A stretch of 64,000 nt of DNA from Candidatus Poribacteria bacterium (lineage in GTDB: Bacteria > Poribacteria > WGA-4E > PCPOR2b). Position 1 is the first letter of the stretch; every line of letters begins with the position of its first letter. This document shows, one piece after another, positions 35,449 to 44,388 of this stretch. The notes beneath the pieces were generated by a model, which did no database searches, was not told where the DNA came from, and worked only from the letters and a program-made list of their open reading frames with translations. Location of the stretch: positions 21,277 to 85,276 of the forward strand of contig JAJEAL010000087.1 of assembly GCA_022822785.1 (NCBI GenBank), given 5' to 3'. The position numbers and the translations under genes are program-made.

Positions 35449-36792
35449 TTAGTAACTTGATGGTTTCGGGGTTGCGGGGGGCCAATACCCGTTGGGATCT
35501 TCATCCCAAGGGTGTCCGCATAGCCGAGAGATTACACACCACTCCGCCGATGTTAGGTGTGCGTGATTATGAAAGAGGAAACGCTTCAAACCCGCTTCCT
35601 CCGACGCTGTGAGGATGCGATGCAGATCTCCGGCGGTCATCGGATCTCCACCGTGCGGCATCCGCCCCGTATCCACCCAGGGAACAATCTTCTCCGGCTG
35701 ACTGACCGCCGCCAGCGCTCGCTCAGTCTCAGTTGTCACAATCTGATCGAAGAAAGCGTGGGGAAATCCCAGATCCATGTCTGATAGAGAGTTGACCTCC
35801 GGCAAATCTACGCCTAACCACGCCTTCACTACCGTAAAGCAATCCTGTTCGGTTAGACGAGGATTCCATTCCTGCACCTGTTGTATCCAACGCGCAACAG
35901 TACCGTACATGCCATCGAAGCCGCGATGCCAGAAGTAGTGCTTGACGAGCAGAATATCCACAATCTGATCCCAAGCGTGGAAATCGAGTGCGGTCATACC
36001 GGAAAATACCGCTGAGCGGGGCCCGTTCCCCAATAACAACTTACGCGGAGATTTGTCTAATTCACGACGAAACGCCTCTCCCGTTTTAATCCCGTCCTCC
36101 CGGCGCCAACGCAACCAGTAAATTGCATCCTCGTTGATATCGAAAAGGTTCATCTCTGATAGCACACCGTGGGAACCGTAATAGCCCACCTCGGCGGGAG
36201 TGAAGCTGCGAAACCGCTCATGGAGGTGAGACCTACCCCGTTCAAGTCTATCTGGATCATATCCTCTGACGGCAGCCTGGGTTTTCGTTGATTCGGGAAT
36301 ATCCGCGAACACGGCATTCCCGTGGTGCCATACCAGCTCGTAAGCCGACTCAGTCCAACCATCCATGATACCCCCATCGACCTGTGGAAAGCTGCCGAAC
36401 ACCTCATCCCAAACCGCCGCCGTAGCTATCGCACCGTAGGGATCTTCCTCCAGCGGAAGCGGTTTCGCACCCGTTGCCCCACTGCCGGGCGCAAAAATAA
36501 AAATCTCCCAACCACGCGCTTTGGCGTCGTCGAGCATCGCATGGAGCAGCCTCTCTTTGGAGGAATCGGTCTCTGCATTGCGATCATGAGGTTCTAATCC
36601 GCGATTGCGATACGCTTGGGGATTAGAAGGAAAGGCGGGAATGGTAAATTGTCCTTGTGTATCCGCAAAAAGTGTGCGACCGAAAACGAAGCCTTTGATT
36701 CCGCCGGCTTCCCACGCATCAAAGATCCGTTCATAATCGTTCATCACCGGTTCAAGGGGTTGACCGATGCGTATCCACGCTTGCAGTGCCAT
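35449..36792 (-). CDS. Glycosidase-like TIM-barrel protein, unknown specificity
   Basis: This 447-residue cytoplasmic protein has no signal peptide. Motifs such as AWIRIGQPLEPVMNDYERIF, GGIMDGWTESAYELVWHH and LLLGNGPRSAVFSGMTALDFHAWDQI suggest a (beta/alpha)8 fold of glycoside-hydrolase type, but I cannot assign a family or catalytic acids. It is rich in Trp. The operon partner is an isochorismatase-type hydrolase. Confidence 0.6.
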   Translation of the reverse strand: MALQAWIRIGQPLEPVMNDYERIFDAWEAGGIKGFVFGRTLFADTQGQFTIPAFPSNPQAYRNRGLEPHDRNAETDSSKERLLHAMLDDAKARGWEIFIFAPGSGATGAKPLPLEEDPYGAIATAAVWDEVFGSFPQVDGGIMDGWTESAYELVWHHGNAVFADIPESTKTQAAVRGYDPDRLERGRSHLHERFRSFTPAEVGYYGSHGVLSEMNLFDINEDAIYWLRWRREDGIKTGEAFRRELDKSPRKLLLGNGPRSAVFSGMTALDFHAWDQIVDILLVKHYFWHRGFDGMYGTVARWIQQVQEWNPRLTEQDCFTVVKAWLGVDLPEVNSLSDMDLGFPHAFFDQIVTTETERALAAVSQPEKIVPWVDTGRMPHGGDPMTAGDLHRILTASEEAGLKRFLFHNHAHLTSAEWCVISRLCGHPWDEDPNGYWPPATPKPSSY

Positions 36793-36890
36793 GTTGTGAG
36801 CTCCTTTTTTCTCGAAATGAAACGTCAGTTTCTATAAAAAACTTAAAGCGAAGGGAGTGTCGTCTCATCGAAAAAGTTAAATTGTCCTAT

Positions 36891-37043
36891 TCAACTTTCA
36901 TTTTCTTCTGATTCGTGGCATTCACGATATCCTTCCTCAACTTGCAGAGCAAGTAGTCGTTTTTGTGCACCTGCTGATACTTCTTCAAGGATACCCGCCT
37001 CGGCGAGAAAATCATCAAAGTTACTCCCACTATGTTTATTCAT
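36891..37043 (-). CDS. Small antitoxin-like protein (N-terminal half only)
   Basis: This 50-residue ORF, starting MNKHSGSNFDDFLAEAGILEEV, has a good GGAGGT site. The N-terminus resembles the opening of HigA/XRE-type antitoxins (S-x-F-D-D-F-L-x-E-x-G-I-L-E-E-V), but the chain ends before the helix-turn-helix part. It may be a truncated antitoxin or a stand-alone small protein. No intact toxin gene is adjacent. Confidence 0.45.
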   Translation of the reverse strand: MNKHSGSNFDDFLAEAGILEEVSAGAQKRLLALQVEEGYRECHESEENES

Positions 37044-37044
37044 G

Positions 37045-37150
37045 TTACCTCCCACTTTCCCATAAATTTCTTCGATTTCGTGCTAATTGTGTCGAAATGA
37101 TTTTTAATTCAACCCCTAATAGTCTTGCTGCTAATCCAATATTAATCTTA
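37045..37150 (-). pseudogene. Possible 3' remnant of a gene upstream of the antitoxin-like ORF
   Basis: After the GNAT stop, a different frame stays open for about 34 codons (LTGKINIGLAARLLGVELKI, then ISTQLARNRRNLWESGR) and stops one base before the small ORF. This spacing is like a toxin-antitoxin pair whose first gene lost its 5' part. The evidence is only the open frame and spacing. Confidence 0.2.
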
Positions 37151-37906
37151 CCTGTGAGGCATAATGTAACGCCGTCGATGATAGGCAATGCGGAACCCCT
37201 GCTGTTGGTATATCCGCTCGGCGTTGCTGCCGGTTGTCGTCTCCAGCGTTGTCCAGCGGTTACCCATCGCCTGTGAATCCGCAACCGCTCGTGCAACCAT
37301 GGCAGAGGCAATCCCTTTACGCCGGTATTCTGGCAGGGTTGCAACGTGGTCAACGTAACCCATGCCGAATTGCGAATAGACCAGCGTCGTGCCCGCTGGC
37401 GCCCCGTCCACACGTGCGAGATAGCGGCGCACTTCAGGCACGATCAATACATCGCGCCCTATCTCTCCCATCGTTGACGAATGACCGAATCCACGACACA
37501 TAACCTCTGCCCAAAGGTCATATTCCTCATCGGGTGAGATATCAATTTCTGCGAGAGTTTGGGCTGGGGGCGGATCAGTGGGCGGGTCATAAACCATCGC
37601 CGACGCCAACATACCTTCTGTGAAACCGCGCTTACCTAACCGCTCGCCAAGGTCAGCGGGACGGTCTAGCGGCGAAAGGGTGAACATGCAGTCGTACTTT
37701 TTCTCCTGAAACAAGCGGAGCGCGTCATCAATCAATTTATCTACTGCAGCATCGTCCACGTTCACCTGTACAATGCGATGAAAAAAATCCATCGCTGCCC
37801 GGTCGTGGCTCAACGCTAATGCACCATCAAGGTCGTGATTCTCGCACCACTCTGCACGGAGGGCAACCCAAAGTTTTTCAAAGGTGGTCGTCAGTTCGTT
37901 GGGCAT
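37148..37906 (-). CDS. GNAT-family N-acetyltransferase
   Basis: This 252-residue protein has a C-terminal GNAT domain: AEVMCRGFGHS, DGAPAGTTLVYSQFGMGYVDHVATLPEYRRKGIASAMV (acetyl-CoA loop RRKGIA) and ERIYQQQGFRIAYHRRRYI. The N-terminal 120 residues are a degenerate GNAT half or linker. The acceptor substrate is unknown. I use ATG 37906 with AGGAG upstream. The MFS gene lies just upstream on the same strand (38 bases away). Confidence 0.85.
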   Translation of the reverse strand: MPNELTTTFEKLWVALRAEWCENHDLDGALALSHDRAAMDFFHRIVQVNVDDAAVDKLIDDALRLFQEKKYDCMFTLSPLDRPADLGERLGKRGFTEGMLASAMVYDPPTDPPPAQTLAEIDISPDEEYDLWAEVMCRGFGHSSTMGEIGRDVLIVPEVRRYLARVDGAPAGTTLVYSQFGMGYVDHVATLPEYRRKGIASAMVARAVADSQAMGNRWTTLETTTGSNAERIYQQQGFRIAYHRRRYIMPHR

Positions 37907-37944
37907 AATTATACTCCTGTTCAAACGATAGTTACTCTACATCT

Positions 37945-39201
37945 TTATCTCCCCACATTTTCCGATCGAGGTTCCACCAACCGGAAGGTCAGTACGGCAC
38001 CACAGAAGACCAGTACCGAACACGCGATGAATACAGCTTCAAAAGAGAACCGATCAATCAACAGACCAACCACCGGTGAACCGAGCAGAGGTACTGTCTG
38101 AAGGACACTTAACAACCCCAAATATTGTGGGTGCTTTTCCTGTGGCGAAATTTCAAGGGTGTAGTTTGTAAGGATACGCCCTGATACCGGCGTGAATCCC
38201 AAACAGGCATACACAAGCCAGTACCAATGGGCGCCCATCGGCACGCGACTCAGACCGACTGCTAGCAGCGGCACACAGGCAGCAACAAAAATGAGTATAC
38301 GCAACACAATCCGATTGCCGTGCCGATCCGCGATATTTCCCATCACTAACGCACCGAGCCCGCTCACTGTGTTCTGTGCAACCAACAGCGTTACAAAGTT
38401 TCTCGACACTAACCCCAATGTCCGCTTCCCAAAAACAGTGTAATGCGGAAAGATGGGCCAACCTGTATAAAACAACATCAACACTATTGCAAGTATACGA
38501 AAATTTCGGTCATACCGCAGCAGCATCAATCCGGAACTGAGATACTTGAGAAAAGGGACGGTCTGTTGGGAATGGTCGTCAGGGGGTTCACGAAAAAATA
38601 GACTGGCACACGCTGCAAACCCAAAGAACAGCCCTGTTGTTCCAAATATCCAAGCATAATTGGCAGTGTCGCCACCAACCCAGCGTGGCATCACAAGCCA
38701 GACAATGATGATTGCAAGTGTGCAACCGATGAGGCTGGCATAAGCCAGTAAACGCCCTCGTCTTATAGGGCGAATCAGCTTTCCCTGTAGTGTCCCGTAC
38801 GCTAGGACATTACTGCCATAAGTTAGCCAATGCAAACCGTACAGCGTCAAGAAAATCGCGACAATTGTGCTATTTGACCAGCTTCCAAATTCAAGGGTGA
38901 ATGCCAATACGAGCCAAGGGAGCGTAATCCCGAAGGCAGAAAGTATAAACACAATCCGCTTCCTTGGCATTTTTGCCACGCGGTGTGCAATCAGAATCTG
39001 AGGTATGCTTTGCCCAATTCGAGAGATAAGGGGCAGGAGCCCCCGGATAACTCCCGATAGGGTGTAAACATCTAGAAATCCCGGCATCACTACCGATTCA
39101 GTCTTGAAAATCCAGCCGAGCCGCATGAAAATCTGATTAGCTGCAAACACGATAAGATTGCGCCTTTCATGCTGTTGGACCTCTTTTTCGATTGTGTTCA
39201 T
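37945..39201 (-). CDS. MFS transporter
   Basis: This 418-residue inner-membrane protein has about 12 hydrophobic segments, for example IVFILSAFGITLPWLVLAFTL, IVAIFLTLYGLHWLTY and FAFGAVL-type C-terminal helices. The inter-repeat loop is basic (GKLIRPIRRGRLLAYAS). It resembles uncharacterised MFS members; substrate and direction cannot be inferred. The start at 39201 (MNTIEKEVQQHERRN) gives a short charged cytoplasmic N-terminus. Confidence 0.85.
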   Translation of the reverse strand: MNTIEKEVQQHERRNLIVFAANQIFMRLGWIFKTESVVMPGFLDVYTLSGVIRGLLPLISRIGQSIPQILIAHRVAKMPRKRIVFILSAFGITLPWLVLAFTLEFGSWSNSTIVAIFLTLYGLHWLTYGSNVLAYGTLQGKLIRPIRRGRLLAYASLIGCTLAIIIVWLVMPRWVGGDTANYAWIFGTTGLFFGFAACASLFFREPPDDHSQQTVPFLKYLSSGLMLLRYDRNFRILAIVLMLFYTGWPIFPHYTVFGKRTLGLVSRNFVTLLVAQNTVSGLGALVMGNIADRHGNRIVLRILIFVAACVPLLAVGLSRVPMGAHWYWLVYACLGFTPVSGRILTNYTLEISPQEKHPQYLGLLSVLQTVPLLGSPVVGLLIDRFSFEAVFIACSVLVFCGAVLTFRLVEPRSENVGR

Positions 39202-39332
39202 ACAGAAGAATGACCTTCTTAACGTCGGAGAAGAGCGACCCTTGAATCTAAAACAAAAAGTCGTCACTGCAGCGGCATGATTTCAACCGGAGTGACGACT
39301 CTTATGAGGGTATACGATTAAAGGTGCGAGGG

Positions 39333-40325
39333 CTACTCCGCCAGCCAGCTCATCATGCTCCGCAGATCCGCTCCTACCTTTTCAAGCTGTAACTCTGACT
39401 CACGGCGACGGAGCGCTTGGAGCACAGGTTGATTCGCCTGATTTTCGAGTACCCACTCTCGCGCGAATTCCCCGTTCTGCACCTCTTTGAGAAGCTCCCG
39501 CATCCGTTCTCGTACGCCTTCATCAATAACACGTGGACCACGAGTGAGATCGCCGAATTCCGCTGTGTTGCTGACATCGTTACGCATCTTGCTGAGCCCG
39601 CCTGTATAAATCAAATCTACAATCAGCTTCAGCTCATGCAGACACTCAAAAAACGCCATCTCCGGTTGGTATCCCGCCTCGACGAGGGTATCGAAAGCAG
39701 CTTTAATCAAGGCAGTCGTCCCACCACAGAGCACCGCTTGTTCACCGAAAAGATCGGTTTCTGTCTCCTCACGGAAAGTGGTCTCGATGATACCAGCCCG
39801 CGCACCGCCGATTCCCTTCGCATAGGCGAGTGCGATGTCTCTGGCATGTCCCGTTACGTCCTGCTGAATAGCGATAAGGCACGGTACACCGCCGCCCTCT
39901 TCAAAAACCTGCCGGACTAGCAAGCCCGGACCCTTGGGGGCGATCATTGCCACGTCAATATCGGCGGACGGAACGATTTGACCGAAATGAATACTGAAAC
40001 CGTGTGAAACCATCACCATGTTGCCAGCTTGCAAATTCGGTTCAATTTGGTTCTGATATACCGCCCCATGCTGTTCATCCGGGATGAGAATCTGAACAAC
40101 ATCCGCTTCAGCAGCGGCTTCGTCAATACTTTTTACCGTTAATCCTTCCGACTCTGCTGCCGGTTGTGAACGGCTGCCGGGGCGCAGCCCAAGCACAACG
40201 TTTGCGCCACTATCCTTGAGATTCAACGCCTGGGCGCGTCCTTGGCTGCCATAGCCGATGACGGCAACCGTTCGTTCTTTGAGTAAATCAAAATCTGCAT
40301 CACTATCGTAATAAATTGTTGCCAT
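39333..40325 (-). CDS. ilvC: Ketol-acid reductoisomerase (class I)
   Basis: This 330-residue enzyme converts acetolactate/acetohydroxybutyrate to dihydroxy acids with NADPH in valine and isoleucine synthesis. The dinucleotide motif is [19 protein letters not shown] (about 23-41), followed by [19 protein letters not shown] and the acidic metal site [34 protein letters not shown] lies in the class I C-terminal domain. The ATG has AAGGAG. It is the third gene of ilvBNC. Confidence 0.96.
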   Translation of the reverse strand: MATIYYDSDADFDLLKERTVAVIGYGSQGRAQALNLKDSGANVVLGLRPGSRSQPAAESEGLTVKSIDEAAAEADVVQILIPDEQHGAVYQNQIEPNLQAGNMVMVSHGFSIHFGQIVPSADIDVAMIAPKGPGLLVRQVFEEGGGVPCLIAIQQDVTGHARDIALAYAKGIGGARAGIIETTFREETETDLFGEQAVLCGGTTALIKAAFDTLVEAGYQPEMAFFECLHELKLIVDLIYTGGLSKMRNDVSNTAEFGDLTRGPRVIDEGVRERMRELLKEVQNGEFAREWVLENQANQPVLQALRRRESELQLEKVGADLRSMMSWLAE

Positions 40326-40370
40326 GAATACTCCTTAATAGGTGAAACCTGAAAATGCAATATCGACCCA

Positions 40371-40862
40371 TTATCTTGGGGCACCGCGCATGATTGCAAT
40401 CTTGCCAGTGCGGGCAAGCTCCCGAATACCGTAGGGGCGCAGCAAATCCACCACTGCCTTTAGCTTTCCTTCGTCGCCGGTCACTTCGATAATTAAGGAA
40501 TCAGGACCGACATCAACCGTGTGGGCGCGGAAAATCTCCACAATCTGGAGAATCTCTCCGCGGCGCTGCGGTTCAGCATAAACCTTAATTAATACAAGCT
40601 CGCGCTCAACGTGGTTTTCAACGGTAAGATCTATCACCTTGATTACATCAATCAGCTTGTTCAGGTGCTTATAAATCTGCTCGATAATCTGTGCATCACC
40701 ATGCGTAACGATGGTCATGTGTGAAACACCTGGATCATCAGTCTCAGCGACGTTGAGGCTGTCAATATTAAATCCGCGCCCACTAAACAGACCCGCAATT
40801 CGCGCGAGTACCCCGAATCGATTTTCAACTAGTACAGAAAAAATGTGTCGTTCTTCAGCCAT
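40371..40862 (-). CDS. ilvN: Acetolactate synthase regulatory subunit
   Basis: This 163-residue protein has an N-terminal ACT domain (HIFSVLVENRFGVLARIAGLFSGRGFNIDSLNV) that binds valine for feedback control, and the ALS small-subunit C-terminal domain (ELVLIKVYAEPQRRGEI, VEVTGDEGKLKAVVDLLRPYGIRELARTGKIAI-type). It overlaps the ilvB stop by one base (TAATG), ensuring coupled synthesis of the two subunits. Confidence 0.96.
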   Translation of the reverse strand: MAEERHIFSVLVENRFGVLARIAGLFSGRGFNIDSLNVAETDDPGVSHMTIVTHGDAQIIEQIYKHLNKLIDVIKVIDLTVENHVERELVLIKVYAEPQRRGEILQIVEIFRAHTVDVGPDSLIIEVTGDEGKLKAVVDLLRPYGIRELARTGKIAIMRGAPR

Positions 40863-42538
40863 TATGCCAGACCTCGTATAACATCGCCAAGGCCCGCACC
40901 TGCTGGAACCATTGGGAACACGTTTTCCTCTTCATCAACGATAAAGTCGATGACAACCGGACCGTCGTTGATGGCTTTGGCTTTCTCCAATGCCGGACGA
41001 ACATCCTCGATTCGATCAACACGGATTCCTGTCGCTCCAAATGCGTCGGCAAGCTGTGCAAAATCGGGATTATCATGATAGTCAACAGCAGCGTAACGTT
41101 TCTGGTGGAAAAGCTCTTGCCACTGCCGAACCATGCCAAGATACATATTGTTGATGATGAAAATCTTGAGCGGGAGCTTCATTGAGATAGCAGGAACAAG
41201 CTCTTGGATCGTCATGATGTACGAACCGTCACCATTGATGTTGACAACCGTTTTATCAGGGCAGCCGAGCTGGGCGCCTATCGCAGCTGGCAAACTGAAC
41301 CCCATGGTGCCGAGCCCACCGGAATTTAACCATTGGCGCGGTTCGGTGAATTTGAAATATTGGGCCGCCCACATCTGATGCTGACCGACATCGCCAACGA
41401 CTATCGCATCAGAATAAAGATCATAAATCTGCTCAATTACGTACTGCGGCATAATATTATCACCATTCTGTTCATACTCAAAGGGATACTGCGCTTTCCA
41501 CTCATTGATTTGGCGCATCCACGGTTCGATATCTACGCGATGAACCAGTTTGTTCATTTCTGCCAATACGCGCTTGGCATCCCCGACAATGGGCACGTCA
41601 ATCGGGACGTTTTTACCAATGCAAGAGGCATCAATGTCAATATGAATCTTCTTCGCATTCGGCGCGAATTTTGTCAGATCGCCCGTAACGCGGTCATCAA
41701 ACCGGGCACCGATCGCAACCACCAGATCGGAATCGGTGAACGCATAGTTCGCGCAGCAGGAGCCGTGCATACCGGGCATTTCCATTGCCAATGGATGGGT
41801 TTCTGGGAACGCACCCAAACCCATCAGTGTTACGGTTATCGGAATGCCGGTTTTAATCGCTAATTCACGTAATTCTTCAGAAGCGTCGGAAAGCGTTACA
41901 CCGCCACCCGCGTAGAGTATCGGCCGTTCAGCGTTGTGAATCAACTCAACCGCTTTCGCAATCTGGCGCGGGTGTCCCTCCACCTTCGGTTTGTAGCTGC
42001 GGATATTGACCTTCTCTGGATAGCGGAATAACGATTCGTGGATCTGAGCATCTTTGGCAAAATCAACGACGACGGGGCCTGGTCTGCCCGTGCTAGCGAT
42101 ATGGAACGCTTCTGCTATGACTTCGGCGACCTCATCGCCGCTTTTGATTAAGTAACTATGCTTGCAGACCGGGCGCGTCACGCCAATCACATCACACTCT
42201 TGAAAGGCATCGTTGCCCATCAGGTGGGTAAAGACCTGGCCCGTAATCGCTACCATCGGAATGGAATCCATATACGCTGTTGCGATTCCAGTCACTAGAT
42301 TTGTGGCGCCAGGACCTGAGGTGGCAAGCGTGACCCCGACCTTACCTGTTGCCCGGGCGTAGCCATCGGCAGCGTGTGATGCACCCTGTTCGTGCCGCAT
42401 CATGATAAGTTTTACATCAGGATGATCGTAGAGGGCGTCAAAGATGGGCATCGCTGCACCGCCATTGACACCGAAAATATACTCCACACCTTCTTGTTTG
42501 AGACTTTCAATCAGTATTTTTGCTCCTGATAGCTCCAT
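40862..42538 (-). CDS. ilvB: Acetolactate synthase catalytic subunit
   Basis: This 558-residue ThDP enzyme condenses pyruvate (or with 2-oxobutyrate) in branched-chain amino acid synthesis. Visible are VEYIFGVNGGAAMPIFDAL, the catalytic Glu region MRHEQGASHAADGYARATGKVG, the FAD-region MGLGAFPETHPLAMEMPGMHG and the ThDP motif INGDGSYIMTIQEL--IINN. It is the first gene after a T-box leader on the same strand, so its transcription should respond to uncharged tRNA. Confidence 0.96.
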   Translation of the reverse strand: MELSGAKILIESLKQEGVEYIFGVNGGAAMPIFDALYDHPDVKLIMMRHEQGASHAADGYARATGKVGVTLATSGPGATNLVTGIATAYMDSIPMVAITGQVFTHLMGNDAFQECDVIGVTRPVCKHSYLIKSGDEVAEVIAEAFHIASTGRPGPVVVDFAKDAQIHESLFRYPEKVNIRSYKPKVEGHPRQIAKAVELIHNAERPILYAGGGVTLSDASEELRELAIKTGIPITVTLMGLGAFPETHPLAMEMPGMHGSCCANYAFTDSDLVVAIGARFDDRVTGDLTKFAPNAKKIHIDIDASCIGKNVPIDVPIVGDAKRVLAEMNKLVHRVDIEPWMRQINEWKAQYPFEYEQNGDNIMPQYVIEQIYDLYSDAIVVGDVGQHQMWAAQYFKFTEPRQWLNSGGLGTMGFSLPAAIGAQLGCPDKTVVNINGDGSYIMTIQELVPAISMKLPLKIFIINNMYLGMVRQWQELFHQKRYAAVDYHDNPDFAQLADAFGATGIRVDRIEDVRPALEKAKAINDGPVVIDFIVDEEENVFPMVPAGAGLGDVIRGLA

Positions 42539-42756
42539 AGCTCTCTCCTTATTAAATTTAATCAGGATTCAAGGGTTGGGGGCATCTGCGATTAAAAGAG
42601 AAATCAGAAATCCGGCGCGAGCCCACGAATTTAATCTAGACACCCATAGGCTTCTTATTTTCAATCCCATCAGCAGGGCATTCCTACATCTGAAGCCGTT
42701 CCTAAGGAAACCCCTCCTGTAAATCCTAACGTTTCTCGTGACAAATACGTCCCACA

Positions 42757-43140
42757 AAAAAAGCCCTCCCGTTCCAGTCCTCAATAGAAAATTCTCGATT
42801 GGGAGTTTCGAGGATAGTTTTTGAGGATATACGTGGAGACGAGAAGGGCTTCCCTTAAAATCCTTACCGTGGTACCACTCCAATTCCCTTGGTGACTCAG
42901 ATACTGTGAAAAGGGCGCTCATTGATAGGCGTAACGTGCATCAGCCCGGCTAACCCTACCTGTTGCTTTGAATCTCCCGACTCGTCAAGGATTCTCGCAA
43001 AGCAGAACCAATCTATCGGGGCGTGTTCAGGTTAGCAGCTCCAGGGCGACCTTCAGTCGGGATTACTTGAGGAAATCTCTCAGCCAATGGATTTCCCGCT
43101 CTGTCAAGACCGCTCGACTTACTCCTCCCCTTCATCGCTT
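42757..43140 (-). promoter_or_regulatory. T-box leader of ilvBNC, probable valine (GUC) specifier
   Basis: The minus strand carries the T-box core TGGAGTGGTACCACGG (around 42866-42881), then GAAGCCCTT and a terminator arm AGGGCTTTTTTT (down to 42757) enclosing an inner hairpin TCCTCA/TGAGGA. Upstream, AGTA (43123-43120), the stem AGTCG/CGACT, and the apical hairpin GGAAATC--GATTTCC with an intervening GGCTGA form a plausible Stem I. Opposite AGTA lies CTGAAGGTCGCCCTGGAG, in which GUC (43050-43048) is in the specifier position. AGCCGGG--GCACGTTA is like the usual Stem III region. The identity of the specifier is inferred by alignment by eye. Confidence 0.85.
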
Positions 43141-43194
43141 TTGTATATTTAGTTTTTAATAGAATTTAGGAGTTACGCACTTCAGATTGTAGTT

Positions 43195-43210
43195 GCCTGA
43201 TTTATCAGGC
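43195..43210. repeat. Perfect hairpin GCCTGA-TTTA-TCAGGC
   Basis: A perfect 6-bp inverted repeat lies in the 418-bp gap between the T-box and the sodA end. It is preceded by TTTAGGAGTTACGCAC, whose core TTAGGAGTTACG also occurs reversed at about 23539-23552. No gene is visible in 43141-43558. Confidence 0.4.
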
Positions 43211-43302
43211 GTTAGCAACGGTGTCCAGTGGTGATAAATCGCCGAACTACCCCCTTGAATGAAGTTTCAGAAAATAATCGGGTAACTCTATATTTCCCCA
43301 AG

Positions 43303-43350
43303 ACCCGGTAGGCGCGGTTTGCAACCGCGCTGGTGTCAATAGCAAATTAC
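43303..43350. repeat. GGTAGGCGCGGTTTGCAACCGCGC dispersed repeat, copy 1
   Basis: GCGCGGTT-TGC-AACCGCGC is a strong palindrome preceded by CCGGTAGG. A degenerate copy (GGTAGGCGCTGTTTCCAACTGCGCC) lies at about 57150-57175. The flanks differ, so the shared unit is about 30 bases. Confidence 0.5.
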
Positions 43351-43485
43351 CCAATTAATAAATTAATCTTCATATAAGGGGGGCAGGGGGGTTGGTTTTG
43401 ACCGTTCAACTGTGTAAGTCCTAAGAATTATTGTATGAATTTGAAACCTATAACGTACCTGTCAATGGAACATCTGTAGGAAGAA

Positions 43486-43532
43486 CCTCAGAAAGCAGGC
43501 GAAGGTCGAACCCCCGCTTCTACTTTCTGAGG
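43486..43532 (-). terminator. Long hairpin downstream of sodA
   Basis: CCTCAGAAAG (43486-43495) pairs perfectly with CTTTCTGAGG (43523-43532), and an inner GGCGAAGG region pairs partly with CCGCTTC. It lies 27 bases after the sodA stop and, in that orientation, is followed by TTCTTCC. Confidence 0.6.
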
Positions 43533-43558
43533 ACACCCTAACTCGGCTAGAATGTCGC

Positions 43559-44173
43559 CTAGCCTTTTGCAGCGGCGTAGCGTCTGGCGACCTCTTCCCA
43601 ATTAATAACATTTGTCCATGCTTCAATATAAGCGGGGCGCAAGTTTTGATATTTTAGATAATAGGCGTGTTCCCAAACATCGAGGCCCAATATCGGTGTA
43701 TGGCCCTGCATGATCGGGCTATCTTGGTTAGCAGTCGAGTAAATTTGTATACTGCCGGTTTCATCAACAACGACCCATGCCCAACCAGATCCGAAACGGG
43801 TTGTCGCAGCAGTTACGAACTCCTCTTTGGCTGCTTCAAGAGATCCGCAGGCTGACTCGATTGCAGCAGTGACTTCCGGGGTAGGAGTGCCACCACCATT
43901 GGGGCCCATTATGGTCCAGAAAAGTGAATGGTTGGCGTGTCCGCCGCCATTATTGATAACCGCTTGCCGCTTGTCTTCCGGCACTTGGTCAATGTTGCTG
44001 AGCAATTCTTCGACCGACAGCGCTGCCAAGTCATCAAGCCCTTCAAGAGCGGTATTAAGATTAGTAATATAAGCTTGATGGTGTTTTCCGTGATGGATTT
44101 GCATCGTCTGCTCGTCAATATGCGGTTCCAAAGCGTTGTGAGCATACGGCAGGTCAGGTAGTGTGTGTGCCAT
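43559..44173 (-). CDS. sodA: Superoxide dismutase (Mn/Fe type)
   Basis: This 204-residue enzyme dismutates superoxide. It has [29 protein letters not shown] (first metal His), [15 protein letters not shown] (second His) and the C-terminal [14 protein letters not shown] (Asp and His ligands). GGGHANHS with Gly-Gly-His is closer to Mn types, but metal choice is not certain. There is no signal peptide, so it is cytoplasmic. The ATG at 44173 with GAGGAGG upstream is preferred. Confidence 0.95.
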   Translation of the reverse strand: MAHTLPDLPYAHNALEPHIDEQTMQIHHGKHHQAYITNLNTALEGLDDLAALSVEELLSNIDQVPEDKRQAVINNGGGHANHSLFWTIMGPNGGGTPTPEVTAAIESACGSLEAAKEEFVTAATTRFGSGWAWVVVDETGSIQIYSTANQDSPIMQGHTPILGLDVWEHAYYLKYQNLRPAYIEAWTNVINWEEVARRYAAAKG

Positions 44174-44323
44174 TAGGATTTGCCTCCTCAAGAATGCCTT
44201 TAATTTTGAAGTTAATGCACGAATACCAACCTAGCACATAAGTGCTAAACATATAGTCCTTAAACTACCCTATTATAACACATAAGAATAACTAAAGCCA
44301 AGCCATTTTTATCGAATGCCCAA

Positions 44324-44352
44324 TTGACTGTTTTGTTGACCTGTGATAAAAT
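44324..44352 (+). promoter_or_regulatory. Sigma70-type promoter of guaA
   Basis: TTGACT (44324-44329) and TAAAAT (44347-44352) are separated by 17 bases, 36 bases upstream of the guaA ATG. AGAAGG near 44380 provides the ribosome site. Confidence 0.7.
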
Positions 44353-44388
44353 AGGCCTACGGCTTAATAAATTAGAAGGTCAAGCACA

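Noticed and set aside
37045..37413. 122-residue minus-strand frame overlapping the GNAT gene
   Set aside because: Most of it is a shadow of the GNAT gene; only the last 34 codons lie outside, and these are listed as a possible remnant.
42977..43060. CCCGACT/AGTCGGG pairing as Stem I of the T-box with an AUC specifier
   Set aside because: The alternative Stem I, with AGTA, AGTCG/CGACT and the apical GGAAATC/GATTTCC hairpin, fits T-box architecture better and puts GUC in the specifier place. The 7-bp match may be a competing fold.
43141..43558. CRISPR-like array in the repeat-rich gap upstream of the T-box
   Set aside because: The hairpins and repeats there are single, of different sequence and not regularly spaced.
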